A stretch of 64,000 nt of DNA from Tubulanus polymorphus. Lineage: Eukaryota > Nemertea > Palaeonemertea > Tubulaniformes > Tubulanidae. Both the position numbers and the translations under genes were made by a program. This document shows, one piece after another, positions 46,601 to 58,568 of the stretch. Under the pieces are notes generated by a model, which made no database searches, was not told the DNA's origin, and was given only the letters and a program-made list of their open reading frames with translations. The stretch lies in assembly GCF_964204645.1 (NCBI RefSeq), contig NC_134027.1, positions 1,538,485 through 1,602,484 on the forward strand, written 5' to 3'. Each line of letters opens with the position of its first letter. Position 1 is the first letter of the stretch.

Positions 46601-49600
46601 CAGGTAAATCAGAAACAAGAGTATTTTCAGAGAGATTGACACTAGAGAGAGTTATATTACAGATATCAGTGTGGATAGCATGGCAAACTATGGGAATGGA
46701 TGCTTTACCTTTAGGTCTAATGGGCCCGGGATCTTCTGTTGGAACTAACTGATGATGTATAACTCCTCCACTTTTGTGGCCGGTCAAAAAATTCATACCC
46801 TAACAATGAAATGCATCGAGTTTTAGGATGAACAATATTTCAAGACGATTGGAATAAGTGGACAAACTAAAAACTGACCAATCTACAGAATGAAACGACA
46901 TCTTGAGCGCAATAAACATCATGTTGTAATTGAAGTTGAGGTAATGACCAAATCTGTATCATAGTCACTGATTTCATATTACAAGCAGTTATCAAACAGT
47001 CATGCTTTACATCATGTTCTATTTGTAAAATCTGAAAAAAAATGGAAATAAATCTCATGTGAGAAAAATTCCGATTCAAATTAGATTCATGTTTTGCATA
47101 GATATTCATTTTTTTTTACTTACAGCATCTTTATTCGCTCTGAATTCTAAATATTTCATTCCTTTCACAACTGGATCCATGAACAATATACGACCATCCT
47201 GAATACGAAATGAAAACTCCGTAAGAATTGTTTGAATTCCTATCAACGTTTTTTGCAGTACTAGAAATAGTTACCTCCAATCCTAACAGTAGAAATGATC
47301 TTTTAAGAGGCGTAACGGGTCCTTCGTCGGTGAACACTACAGCAGCCGATTCTAACTGACATAAACTACAACAATCGCTGATCACTTCATTACCGTAACC
47401 ATTCTCAGTAGCTCGGTGTACGGCTAAATTAGAGTTCACCATCGAACTCATCGCTCTACAAATATCACAGATATATCAGTATATTAACAACCACTTCGAC
47501 GACAGGGTGAGAAATGAAATAGCTTTTGGAACGGATTGCAGCAATAGCTTGGCTGCTAACCTCTAAAAAGTGCTATCAGTAACATATTGAATTTTTTTCA
47601 TTAAAATCTCATCGAAATATGAACGATAATGTTCAAATTAATCAGTAATCAATAGCAAGACACTCAGTAAGATCTTCTTTCACATTTCTGTATGCAATGA
47701 ACAAATCAAATCAGTATTTCTTGTTATAAGATAGTGACAAATACTGAAAATCAGGAACAGATTGAAGCAATTGTCTCTAACCTGACAGGAGGTCTTGTTA
47801 CAGCGTCAGTATTTTCACTATCATCGGCTTGTGTTTGTTTTGTGCGTGGTTCTTGTAGTTCGTGTACATTCCAGACAGCGATACGACATGCCGGATCAGT
47901 TCGAGTTGTATACAACCAGATATCGTGATGATTTACGAGTAAATATACGACGTTAAACCTACGACTGTAACAGAACGCTAGCACTGACTGTAGAGGAGAT
48001 ATAGGAGGAGGTGGAAGAACAGTTGATAGATTCTTATGAGAATTCCTCGCGAATAAACGCACACTGAAAAACAAAGGAGATAAATAACAATTTTGGCCGG
48101 TCTAGAAGTACATGTACTCATAATAGAAGACCAATAATAATGAAGATTTAATAACAGAATCTGTTACTCCGACATTTCAGACTGAATGTTTCTACCCATC
48201 TACAATACATGAAAATTTAAGTAACAATATAAAATAACATTTATTTCAAATGAATCTCTGAAGATGAGTAAAAGAATTCTCTCCAAAATATCACAGATTT
48301 TAATTGTTAAAGCATCAATAATGTGGGTCTAAGAAAAGAAGGAGACAATGTGGTTAACTCAAATCAAACAGTCCATACAGACATAATATATAAAGATATA
48401 AGTACCTGCTGTCATTACCGAGTGCTAGAACTCTTATTGATTTATCTTCAACACCTCGTTGTAAAGTTAAAGATGATACCGGATTTCGAGCCAATGCCCA
48501 GAAATGGTAAGTATTATTTAACGACCAAACGGATATAGTTCGGGACGTTCCTATATATAACAGTTTATCATCGGTTAAACCCATCCATCGAACCCCTTCT
48601 GAAGACACTACAATACTGAAAAATATATCATAATGATAACAATAATAGAAATTATAATATACTTTCTCATTAAAACACGTGGAGAATAAATATCAAGGTT
48701 AAAATTTACAAATGACTAAGAACAGATCAGTTTCAGCAATAAATTTTCTAACAGACAGATATTAAGGACACATGCATCAAAACCTTGATGAAAATTTGAA
48801 TGGTTCAAAACAATTTTTCCTGGGTTTGACATGTTTTCAAGTTCTTGTTAAAACACTCAACTAATGGACTTATTTGTTCTACAAATGAAACTAAGTTAAT
48901 TTGAGTTTTCTATCATACCTATAAACAATATCCATCGTATCAAGAGACCAAACTCTAATGCTGCCATCTAGCGATGAAGTCAGAAACAAAGATGAAGTTT
49001 CCGGATGTAAAACTAGATTAGTGACAGCTCGAGAATGACCTCGAAATGTGTGAATATGTCCTCCATTTATACTCCATACTTTTACTAGAAATATAAACAG
49101 ATTTACCATAAATAATTTACCATATTTACCATAACAGAATAAATTAGAGACATGGTTCTGACAGTTCACTTTGTCTAATGAATTTGAAGTAAATATCTGT
49201 GTTACTTTAAGACTAAAAAGATTTAATTTGGGGGGGGGGGGCAATTTCCGGGGGCAATTGTCCTGATACCCATTTACATTTTACATGGGAGATTTTTCCA
49301 AATGTAAATGCAAATTATCATTTTGAAATTCTCAAGTTTATCCCGATCTCCCAGCGCTGTGGGGACGATGCAGAGTGTTTATTTACCGTCAGCATCAGCG
49401 GATGACGTCACTAATAATCGAGCGTAATGAGAATAAGCACAGCCTGTGATTGACATCTGATGAGCACTGAAATATACACAACTCCTCATAACACAAATAC
49501 ATGAAGTCTTCATCAATTTTACTCTTTGTTAAATGTTTAAGTGCCACAATTGTAAATTATTCTTGCCATCCTTCATCAGTCTGAAATCATATGTGCCTGT

Positions 49601-51257
49601 CAAAGGAGTGGTAGCAACCACCCGAAATATTTTTATATTTTAGTCAATTTACAATTGTGGTACTTTTCTGTCATATTACTACATCACAGATATTGTAATT
49701 TCAGGTGATTCATGACTCAGTATGTAAAGCGTACCCAGAGATTTTGAGTAGTTGATTTCCATCGAGGTCATAAGCATAGAGATCAGTATCGGAACAACAG
49801 TAGAGATGTTGAAGAACGTGATCGAGTTCCACTTTCTTTACCCAACTACCGCCAACATCTTTCAGCGAATATCTAAACATAGTAACAATGAAAATTTATG
49901 GAAACTTTACATTTTATTTTTTAGGCTTTGTTCATGTTAGAATATGAATTATCTGTACTCAACACGTTACTTAAAGGTTAAGTTTAGGACAAGTTTTCAA
50001 ATTTTCAATGAAAAAATTAACGAAAGTGGGAGATATAAAGAGTTTTCTCATTATCCGTACTCACTTCAGTGACAATATATAGTTTGCCATTGGTTTTATT
50101 TCCTTCCAGGTTCGGTCAGCGGCTTGATGAAACCTCCAAACCTATCGAACAAATATCCACAATAACATCCACTATTTGGGTATGAAATCATAGTTAAATC
50201 GAAGCAAAATTTCGTACCTTTGTTCCACCAACTCCGCCGGTTATAAGTTCATCTTTGATCGGATTAAAAACCATGAATAAAACTGACTGTAAATTAGCGC
50301 TAACGCAACACGTTTCATCGAAATCTTTATTCAACACCTGCAGAAGAAAAAAGATCATCATTGGGAATGAAAATTCTCGATCAATCGAGTTTCAGAAGAA
50401 ATTTCAAATTACCTTCAATGAAAAATCTTTCCCCAAGCCGAAATAAACGTTGTATTTCCGTGCGTAGATCAGGGTCGTAATCAATCGATATTCATATTTT
50501 GGATAATTCAAAGCTCTTGAAACTGCAATAAATAATGAAACAATATTAGGAGAAAGTTGTACAGTAGAGGCACTGCGTTAACCCACTGTTAAATCGATAA
50601 ACTTGAAGATTTTATCAAAGATTAGGTAAAGCATTTTTTCTAGTAAAAAGGATGAATAATTTAAATAAAAGGAGCTTTTTTCTACTAAAATCAAGTTAAC
50701 CTACAAGTCTTCATGTTTACTAAGTTCACTTAATTATAGTATGAAAGTCAATAGACTTCATCTACAACATAAAGCCAACCTGGATTTTCAACTGCATCTT
50801 TCTTCCATATCGTTATTCCTTTTCCATCTAATATAACAAACTGTCTCATCCGACCATTAAAACAAACTGAAAATTATAAGTCGTTTAAGAGGTTTTTCTA
50901 CATTTGAATAAACAAGCAAGTTCTAATGAACATACCATCCATGATATTGGTTTGTTTTTTACTGTGTTCGTAAGCCGCTCTGGCCTGAAATCCGTACGGA
51001 ACTGTCGTATAATCCTCAGAGATTCTAGCACCGCTTTCACTAGTGACGCTGCTCACTTCACTAATCAATGAATGAACTGATGACGAATGCGACAAATTTC
51101 TATCAATTTCATCACGAATTTCATTAAATATTTTATCATCTGTGATGACGTTTTCATCATCGGCATCTCCTGAACCGGTATCCAGATACATAGCCGACGA
51201 ATTGGCATCCAGATCTATAGACTTATCATGTTTCTTATCTGCTGAGAGTATTTGCAT
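37650..51257 (-). CDS. Large WD-repeat protein, WDR97/WDR87-like, 31 exons
   Basis: Exons (low..high): 50936..51257, 50780..50866, 50413..50522, 50218..50337, 50065..50141, 49735..49872, 49387..49466, 48919..49084, 48406..48615, 47782..48063, 47275..47455, 47124..47198, 46879..47031, 46577..46799, 46069..46180, 45746..45900, 45420..45578, 44970..45133, 44527..44683, 42738..42910, 42405..42510, 41863..42132, 41258..41445, 40924..41106, 40738..40843, 40291..40487, 39891..40032, 39747..39800, 38469..38825, 38329..38390, 37650..37703. The sum is 4863 nt (1620 aa), all in phase. The N-terminal half has WD repeats (LDGSIRVWSL; CDGAIKIWLS; SRTISVWSLNNTY). The C-terminal half is charged, Ser/Pro-rich and probably disordered (DDYDDGGNFTDDEEKNDDDD). 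WDR97/WDR87-type proteins are testis/cilium associated; I am confident of the WD class, less of the orthologue. Exon 17 opens with a poly-Ala tract. Confidence 0.85.
37735..38311. repeat. 21/42-bp minisatellite in last intron of WD gene
   Basis: About 27 alternating 21-bp half-units, GTAACTGTGGAACTGGGTCC and GTAACTGTGGATCAGGGTTC. The array lies in the intron 37704-38328. The open plus-strand frames through it (VTVELGPVTVDQG repeats) arise because 21 is divisible by three and are not genes. Confidence 0.95.
39201..39342. mobile_element. Diverged MITE copy (GGAGCCAGTTGC family)
   Basis: The left end GGAGCCAGTTGCACAGTTGA and the weak right end GGTGGAACCAGCTC resemble the better copy at 41601-41729. 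It sits in an intron of the WD gene. Confidence 0.45.
41601..41729. mobile_element. MITE, 129 bp, GGGGCCAGTTGC ends
   Basis: The left GGGGCCAGTTGCTCAAAAGT pairs with the right end (reverse complement GGGAGCCAGTTGCTCAAAAG). It is non-coding and lies within a WD-gene intron (41446-41862). Confidence 0.8.
42995..43026. repeat. Perfect palindrome, 15-bp arms, 2-nt loop
   Basis: CAGGGAGGTGGGAGT is followed by GA and its exact reverse complement. It lies in a WD-gene intron. It could be a fold-back insertion footprint. Confidence 0.85.
43630..44145. repeat. 56-bp minisatellite, about nine copies
   Basis: Units of CAGTTCAAATTAATCAGTGA followed by TCAACAGTAAGACCCTCAGT recur every 56 bp in a WD-gene intron (42911-44526). 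Single related copies occur at about 42.22-42.31 kb and 47.60-47.72 kb. Confidence 0.9.
46233..46437. repeat. Large near-perfect inverted repeat, about 95-bp arms
   Basis: The left arm 46233-46329 and right arm 46341-46437 are near-exact reverse complements around an 11-nt spacer (TATTCCTGAAG). It lies in a WD-gene intron (46181-46576). Transcribed RNA would form a long hairpin. Confidence 0.9.
49539..49665. mobile_element. MITE, 127 bp, AAGTGCCACAATTGTAAATT ends
   Basis: The left AAGTGCCACAATTGTAAATT is matched at the right by the reverse complement AAGTACCACAATTGTAAATT. It is non-coding, inside the WD-gene intron 49467-49734. Confidence 0.8.
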
Positions 51258-52659
51258 TTTGTTTGTCCGTCAGTCTCAGTGTCATTCAAAATCATGCACT
51301 AAAATTAATGAAACAAAGAGAAAGTTGTTAAAGAGTTTTTGTGTAATGAGTGACCACATTCTCCCATTTACAAAATGCCAGAGTTATCCCTCAAAATTCC
51401 CTGTTGAATCAGCCACAGGTGAATGGAGAAATTTATTCATTTCATATGAGAAAATTTAAAATTCATTAAGGAAACATGCGGTTAATAGCATTACACCCAA
51501 CCCAAAATCCTGGGTTTCCCAGCCTTTAATTTTAGCATTTATCTCTTTTTATGAGTGAGTAAGGCTAGATGAAATGATGCTGAAAGGAAGGTTTATGGGG
51601 AGTAGACCTTGTGAACCAAATGTGGCAATTTTACTCAGTGTCAGTAAAATTGGACTGACTAAAAAATAAAAAAAGGTCAACACTGTTTTAGAATGATTGA
51701 ATTTTAGTCGCAAGAATTCCAAAATAATTTGACTTTTCATTTACAAAGTCGTTTAAAATGGACTGTCTGAATTCATGTATAATCTGGATTTTGCTCATCT
51801 CTAATGCCCTTTGTTACCAAATCTACAATGCATGCAATTTGTTTGTTTGTTACGTAGTTTTTTGTATCAGAAAAGGCGCTTGCTGTCACTGATGTTGGAG
51901 GGTACCCCAAGCCCAAATGTTTATCATCATTCATTGGGTCACAAGGGGCTGATGAGGGCTATGATGGTTCACAGACAGGACAGAGGCTTATCACATTTGA
52001 TACTGTTGGTCAATATCTCCATGCATAACAATAATGAACAAATATCCTATATGTAATGGGCCAAAATTCAAGGTCAAGGGTAGTAAAAGTTGTTTATTAA
52101 ATTGTATTATATTTATATTGTATGGAGTGGACAAAAAACAACAATTAATGTGCCGCGCTCGGCTGTGTGGTAGGTTACAATGCTGGTTGGGTTATTGAAA
52201 GGATGTCATGTGCGAACAGTTGAGTTATACATATGGAAATTTGGCTCTTCATCATTACCATAAATATTCAGCTTTTATGAAGGAATTAGCATGACACATG
52301 CGTCCACCGCCGCCATGTTGTTTACAATCACTATGGAACTGATTTATTCGATTGCCAGGGCAGGTGTTTTAAAATGCGACTCCTCCGAGAGAGAGTATAC
52401 AAACTACGATAAATATACTGAACACAATCAGGACACACAAAAATACATCAGATAGAATATCCTATTCACTGTCAACGATGTTTCGACTGACTGTTACATA
52501 TTTGCGGAGCCCTCCTTAATTTCGGAGCCAACCCCGCGTTCTCCGAGAACCCGGAAGTAATTGACTGCTCTAAATATAAAACTCAACAGAGCGAGTAGAA
52601 ATGTGTGTCAGTGTTTATTGCAGTGTTACTGGTGGTAGATTCGGGGTGAGGTTTCAGTG
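51258..52659. promoter_or_regulatory. Divergent upstream region of WD gene and oxygenase
   Basis: The two genes start in opposite directions, 1.4 kb apart. An ETS-type CCGGAAGT occurs at about 52551, roughly 110 nt before the oxygenase ATG, and GCCGCCATGTTG at about 52310 resembles a YY1 site. Upstream of the WD gene ATG there is a short overlapping upstream ATG frame. No exon seen. Confidence 0.45.
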
Positions 52660-55600
52660 ATGGATCCCGGTAGAAATACGTCATCTCAATATGAAAGTCC
52701 TCGGGAGGCTTTTGAAAAAGTTTACCGTAAAGCCATCGAGCTCGGATTAAAACCTGAACATTTCGAAAACTTGGATTCCGTTCAATTCATCAAAACTCGA
52801 AAAAGTAACAAAACTTTTTGGATAGTTGTTTCGATTGTGATTGCGATATTGTTGTCATGTACGGTAGCGTTTAAAGATTGGCCCGTCACCAGTCGAAGTG
52901 TCGTCGATTTCTATTTCGAATATATCAAGAAATATGACAACGGTATCGAGCGCGAAAAGTGTATTTTTCCGGTTCCTGATTTTGCTGTGGATGTTTTCCG
53001 ACCGGTGAAAGATTGCAGCGTTTGCGAGGGTATGTCCGAGGTCGATCGCGTTTCGAACATCACCCCCGAGGAATTCGAGAAGAAGTACGCGTATTCCAAG
53101 CGACCGGTCGTCATCACCGATGGCGCTAAAAACTGGACGGCCCCGAAAATATTTAGCTTCGAATATTTCAAAAAGCTTTACAAGGATCAACCGACCGCGT
53201 TGGCGGAACACGCCGAAAAAAGTGGATGTCAGTTTTTTCCGTATAAAACCGAGTTTGAAGTTTTGGAAGATGTGTTTGATATGGGAGAGGCTCGTGCTCT
53301 GATGACCGATGGCTCTAAGCCGTGGTATATCGGCTGGTAAGCATTGTTTCATAATTCAGGCAGTGGATCTAGGATTGGCAGGCTGGGTCTGAAAAAACGG
53401 GATTCTCATAGTTAGGGAAATCTGGGAATTCCGGATTTAGTTTTCATTGTTGGAAAATTCTGACTCTTTTTCAAGGAATTTGAAAATCAGGGAATTTGAA
53501 TTTTTGATATCTTGTTATTCTTGCCGGTGATAAGTGACAAAACCTCTTGATTGGAAACAGGCCCGCTGAGGATATTTTATGATTTGATCAGCGAATTTTT
53601 AGTCGAAGGTCAAGAAAATATCAGGGAATTTTGCACCCTAGGCCTATATGGATTCCCTGATCTGTAAGAATCCTGAAAAAAAAGAAAGCCATCATGGCTC
53701 CGGGAATTAGTCTAGTATCTAGCTGCTGGGATAGCTCGTAAGATAATCTGGCATTCAGACTACCTGAGCTAGTTTTAGAAAATTAGAAATGTATCTGAAA
53801 AGACCCAAAGTTGGGTAGTGAAATGTGACGAGAGTCCTTAAGATGAAAGTCTCTCTTTAGATTTCGTTGATATTCGGCTATGTTTGTATGCTATGGTATT
53901 AGAATGTAGGTTTAGTAATAGACAGCACGGTGCATGTAGACAGCATGGTCTACGTGTCTGAAAACCCTTCACAGGTCAAACATGAATAAACCGGTTTCTT
54001 CAAATAGATCACCGGTAAATGTAAGATTGATATTTGAATAATGATCCTTGTGTGAAACAGAAATGGGATAATTTTTCGAGGGACAGATTTAGGTATTTAG
54101 GGGGATACCTAATGTAAAACAGTTGTATGATTTATTCCTGGTACTGCTGCTGCTGCTGCTGCTGCAACACTTTTGCATGTTTACTGCAACTGATTTTTCA
54201 TCTGCTGTTTTTATGATTTAAGCTAAAATTAGTGTATTTTTGCATCTACAGATGATAATACTATCTACCGTGATAATACTATTAGGCCTACACGGTGTGC
54301 GGTGTGATAAACTTATATATAGGTTGAATTGATCACTAAGAATGAGGTAAATAGACGGATATGCTGCAAAACAATCACTCCTAATACAACAACAACTTAT
54401 GGAAAAACCGGTTGCAACTTTTGGATCCGGGAGATTTCTAATCATTCTCTGAAATAGTCATAACTAATAGGCTACTCGTTTCAATAGATATCGATTCAAA
54501 TTTACTTTACTTTAGCTTTTGCCCACGGGTCAAATTTCGGGTTTGACTTGATGTTTGAATATGACTGGATCATTGGTCCCGTATGCGACGTGGCACTTGC
54601 TGAAAATCTGTTTGTTTAATGACCTTTTACAATTATCATCCTATTCTATATTTCAATGTGATATTTCACATCCTCTTCCTGGTCACAGCGCATCCATTTA
54701 AAATCATTAATTCAGATGCATTATTATAGGGGGGACACTATAAAATGTCTTCCGGGGAGACTTTGGCAGGAAAAACGGCATTTTACTGTTAAAAAGGTTG
54801 TATCTGTGTAGAATGATGCGTTAAGCCGGAATCTTAGAAAGAATGGGTTTCTGGGAAATGATATTTCAATCCATTTTTATGTAATTCAGTGACATTAGAG
54901 AATAAAGAAAAATTGCCATTTTGGAAAAATTGCTGTGACAGCATTTATTGGATTCCTGGGTGAATCTACCACTGATCTTTAATTCAATTAACTGGTTTAA
55001 GGTGGAGCTGCACCTGTGTATATTAGTTTTATTTATGTCAATAGATACAATTTATACAGATGCCTAGATTCAGATTTGCCAATTTCAATTCATCTAATAA
55101 ACCAAGGCGTAAGTAAATATTAACTGATTATCGTATGTTTTTATAGGAGCAATTGTGATTCGAAGATATCAGCTGAACTCAGACAACACTACGATCGGCC
55201 ATATTTTCTACCAAAACTCTCAGAATCGAGTAAAACCGACTGGATTTTTATGGGAAGTCCCGGATATGGAGCTCATATGCACGTAAGTCTTGTAAATACA
55301 GATCAGGGAAAATCTTTTTTGGTGTCTTGTTGTTGTTGCTGGTGACGAGTGGCGCAAGGAATTTCTTCATAAGAACTGATGATATCTTATTATTTTGGCT
55401 GATCTGTAAAATCGTGTTAATGCGGAGCAGCCATCTGTGTCATTTCTACAGCCACCCTGCCCTGGTGAAAATTCTGCTGCTCTTGTACATGAGTTGATGT
55501 CAGTGTCCTATTAATGCAAGAAACAACTATTGCTTATACATTAGTGAATTTAAGTGAGAGGGAACGTCTTAGAAGAACACTCAACAATTTTATCTAAAAA

Positions 55601-57602
55601 ATGTATTTTAATTGTATAGGTTGATAATGTAAATTTGCCGTCGTGGCAGGCTCAGATTACTGGTACAAAGAAATGGATTCTAGAACCGCCTCGAGAATGT
55701 CACTATACTTGTCCATCTCGAGTAGAAGTTGTAATACATCCGGGTGAAATTAGTAAGTACATGACATACGACTCAGCATTTCTCTTCATTATCATTCAAA
55801 TATGTAACTCAGTAGAATGTAAATAATTCATTCAGAAAAGGGCGACTCTTAATATTTCACAATCTTGAACAAAGCTGAAAACACCCCCTGGATTTACACC
55901 TACTTCTCTACATATAACTCATGAATTTTTTGCTGTTTCATTAATTGATTCCTCGGATTACGTATTTCATATTACCGCTTTTCTTTTGAAATATCAAAAC
56001 TAAATTGACCTTGTATGAAAGGGTAGTGATTCAATCTCGGTCGGCTTCCAATTTACGACAGATTCGAAGTAAAATTAACGTCGCGAAACAAATGATTTAT
56101 TGATGATTAAATCGTCAAATGTGATCTATTAGAATTCAGTTGTAATAATGTGAATTAAGTTGTCGTTATTTGAGAAACTCATTCAATCATGGATTGATTT
56201 GAGTGAAAGATATTTTCCGGATGACAGGTTTAATATTCACGCTCAGTCAAACTCAATCATACGCAACACGATTAGCTGGTTTTATCGGTTTTTATCGGTT
56301 TATATCGGTAATCATGCCTGATTGATTTTCACGGTAATCTTGTTTATAAGTAATCAGTAACTGTGGATAATTCACTGCGTAGGACGATGCATTGAACTGA
56401 CTATCCATCCTCGCATTGTCATGTTTTCTATATTTCTTGTTTTCACAAGGAGCTCGATTAAGGGTAAAATCTGACTATCTTACAGAAATGTCTATGGCAA
56501 ATGAATTAGAAAAAGACTTCTGTTAGTGGCCTTTTGACTTGAAAAATACCTTTTAATATTCCAGAAGATGACTATCAGGATAAAGTCTAAACGTTGAAAT
56601 AAATTACGTACTAGCTCAAGGAAACTTTTAAACTCCATTTTCCATTCTTATAAGTACCCATATTCCAAATCAAAATAAGCCTTTTTAAAGAAGTTTTCAG
56701 AATTCGTTTTCCATGAATGTCGTGCCTTTTTTTAACATCATTGCCTCGATCTGCCCTCATGGTCTGATCGTGTAGAACTGCAGAGGACGTAGAACTTAAT
56801 CTAGTTATCGTGACACTCCCAGGAGAGGCTTATGACGCCGGATTACCGCAGTGAGCCAGAAAATTCATCAATTCCACTATTTATTGTGAATAGATTTCGT
56901 TAGATGTATTTGTATTGGGTTGATGAATATGACTATCAGTAGCTTACAGGATTCATTCAACCAATCACACGCTTTCGTCGAAACCAACAAGCTGCACGTA
57001 TTTATTTATTTTGAACCCCTCGAGGAGGTGAACACTGCATAGAATTATTTCACGTTTTCCCTTGCTTTGAACAATTATCAGGTTGACTTTTCTGCTTAAT
57101 AAAATAACATTAGGGTTTATCCTAAAGTTGTTAACATTAGGTGACCTATCATGTGTTTAGATGAAGTTTCATTTAATGTTAGGCAATGAATCACACTTCA
57201 GTTAAAAATATAAAACATGTATTCAACCATGAAAATAAAAAACATATATTCAACAAGAGTAATAAGACATTTGACATTTTATAATAATGCTAGCTACGTA
57301 TGAAACAGATATAATGGTTCATAATAATAGTTTTCACTTAAGAGTTTTTTAATGATGTAGGTTTCAATTGGATTAATATAAACCTATTGAGTGTTTATGG
57401 TTGTTAATGCTATTAACTCAGTATGAGGAGACATATGTCAATAAATTCCATTAATTACGCGGTCGCAGCTGAAGTGAATGAAGTATTTAAAGTTTTCTAT
57501 TTGTTTTTTGTTGTAGTTGTTCTGGATACCGACACGTGGTATCACGCGACACTCGTTCTCGGAAACGAGATAAGCATCGTTATTGGTTCAGAGTATGATT
57601 AA
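52660..57602 (+). CDS. Single-pass membrane cupin-8/JmjC-type 2OG-Fe(II) oxygenase
   Basis: Exons 52660-53336, 55147-55282, 55620-55752 and 57517-57602 total 1032 nt (343 aa), in phase. A basic stretch (KTRKSNK) precedes a hydrophobic segment at about residues 52-71, suggesting a type II protein with the catalytic domain in the lumen or outside. The cupin core follows: PEEFEKKYAYSKRPVVITDG, TDWIFMGSPGYGAHMH, an HVD metal triad start (His271, Asp273), TGTKKW, and the distal His325 in DTWYHATLVLG. The His and Asp of the triad are split by an intron. Domain layout resembles human JMJD8 (luminal), but JMJD8 lacks the HxD, so this protein looks better equipped for catalysis. The substrate is unknown. 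The ATG at 52660 is the first in frame; GTG precedes it. Confidence 0.85.
53360..53700. repeat. Member of a dispersed intronic repeat family
   Basis: Contains GAATTTTTGATATCTTGTTA, TTGCCGGTGA and CCCTGATCTGTAAGAATCCTG. These match in reverse or direct order sequences at about 31.89-32.01 kb, 55.30-55.42 kb and the array at 63.29-63.79 kb. Confidence 0.65.
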
Positions 57603-58568
57603 ACGGTGGCAGCACTAGAGCGAGACAAGAGGCAACGGTAACCGAAATCTCAAAATTGAAGAAACGATCTGAAGACGATTTATCGCATAGACAGCAGCTG
57701 CGAATATTTCTACTTATCTCAGAATAATGAATAGATTATTAAATAATCTTTGTTTATAGAATTTATTCAATCAGCGTTTAATATAGATTTGTTTCCTTTA
57801 TTCTGTATTTATATATATATATATATATATATTTCTATTCAAGTGTGTGATTATTAATAACAAGTCGTGATGAAGCTTTTGCTTTTGTGAATAATATTTA
57901 ATATTAGTCCTGCGTCTATAAGGTGTATAAGTTTTTACTGGTTGTAGTTAGTGAATAAGTCTGTAGCAGTTTGTCAAGCTGCCAATAGCGAGTTTGTTTT
58001 AACTAGGGCTGTGTTTTAGCGAGTTTGTTTAACCAAGTTCAAATACTATTAAAATTATGCAAATATCCGAGTGGGTTTTCATGAATATTGTCAAGGGACC
58101 CTTGAATTAGTGCGTACAATTGTTTTTAGGGGGAGAGATAGGTGAACACATTGTGTACGTAAGTACAAGATTATATAAGAGCCTGAAGTACCCTTCTGAA
58201 AGACAGGGTACATATCAGTGATCAGAAAGTGGAACGACGTTACTATTTGAATGCTCCCCAACCCATAAAATGTGCTCTCAATTTAATATTCAAGTCATGA
58301 AATCCTTTACCAAACTTTTTACGGAAAATAAATTAAGATTAAACATATGAGAAAGTGGTTAATTTCTTTCGATGATTTTTTTTTCGGAGGAAGGACGACA
58401 ATCGTAAATATCGAGGATTCAACAAAAGCAGCCAGCCGATCAGAATGCAGCTCAAGCAACAATATCTTGTGGAGAAAAAGCACATTTTATTCTCTTTCAG
58501 TTATAACTTATTTTTCACTACATTCTTAGAAGAGCAAGCACATAGAGGAATAATCTTGTCATAAATAA
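57603..58568. other. Tail-to-tail region of oxygenase and AARS1
   Basis: Holds both 3'UTRs. A (TA)n run lies at about 57811-57832. TTTATT at 58486-58491 is AATAAA on the minus strand, about 80 nt past the AARS1 stop, and is a likely AARS1 poly(A) signal. Confidence 0.5.
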
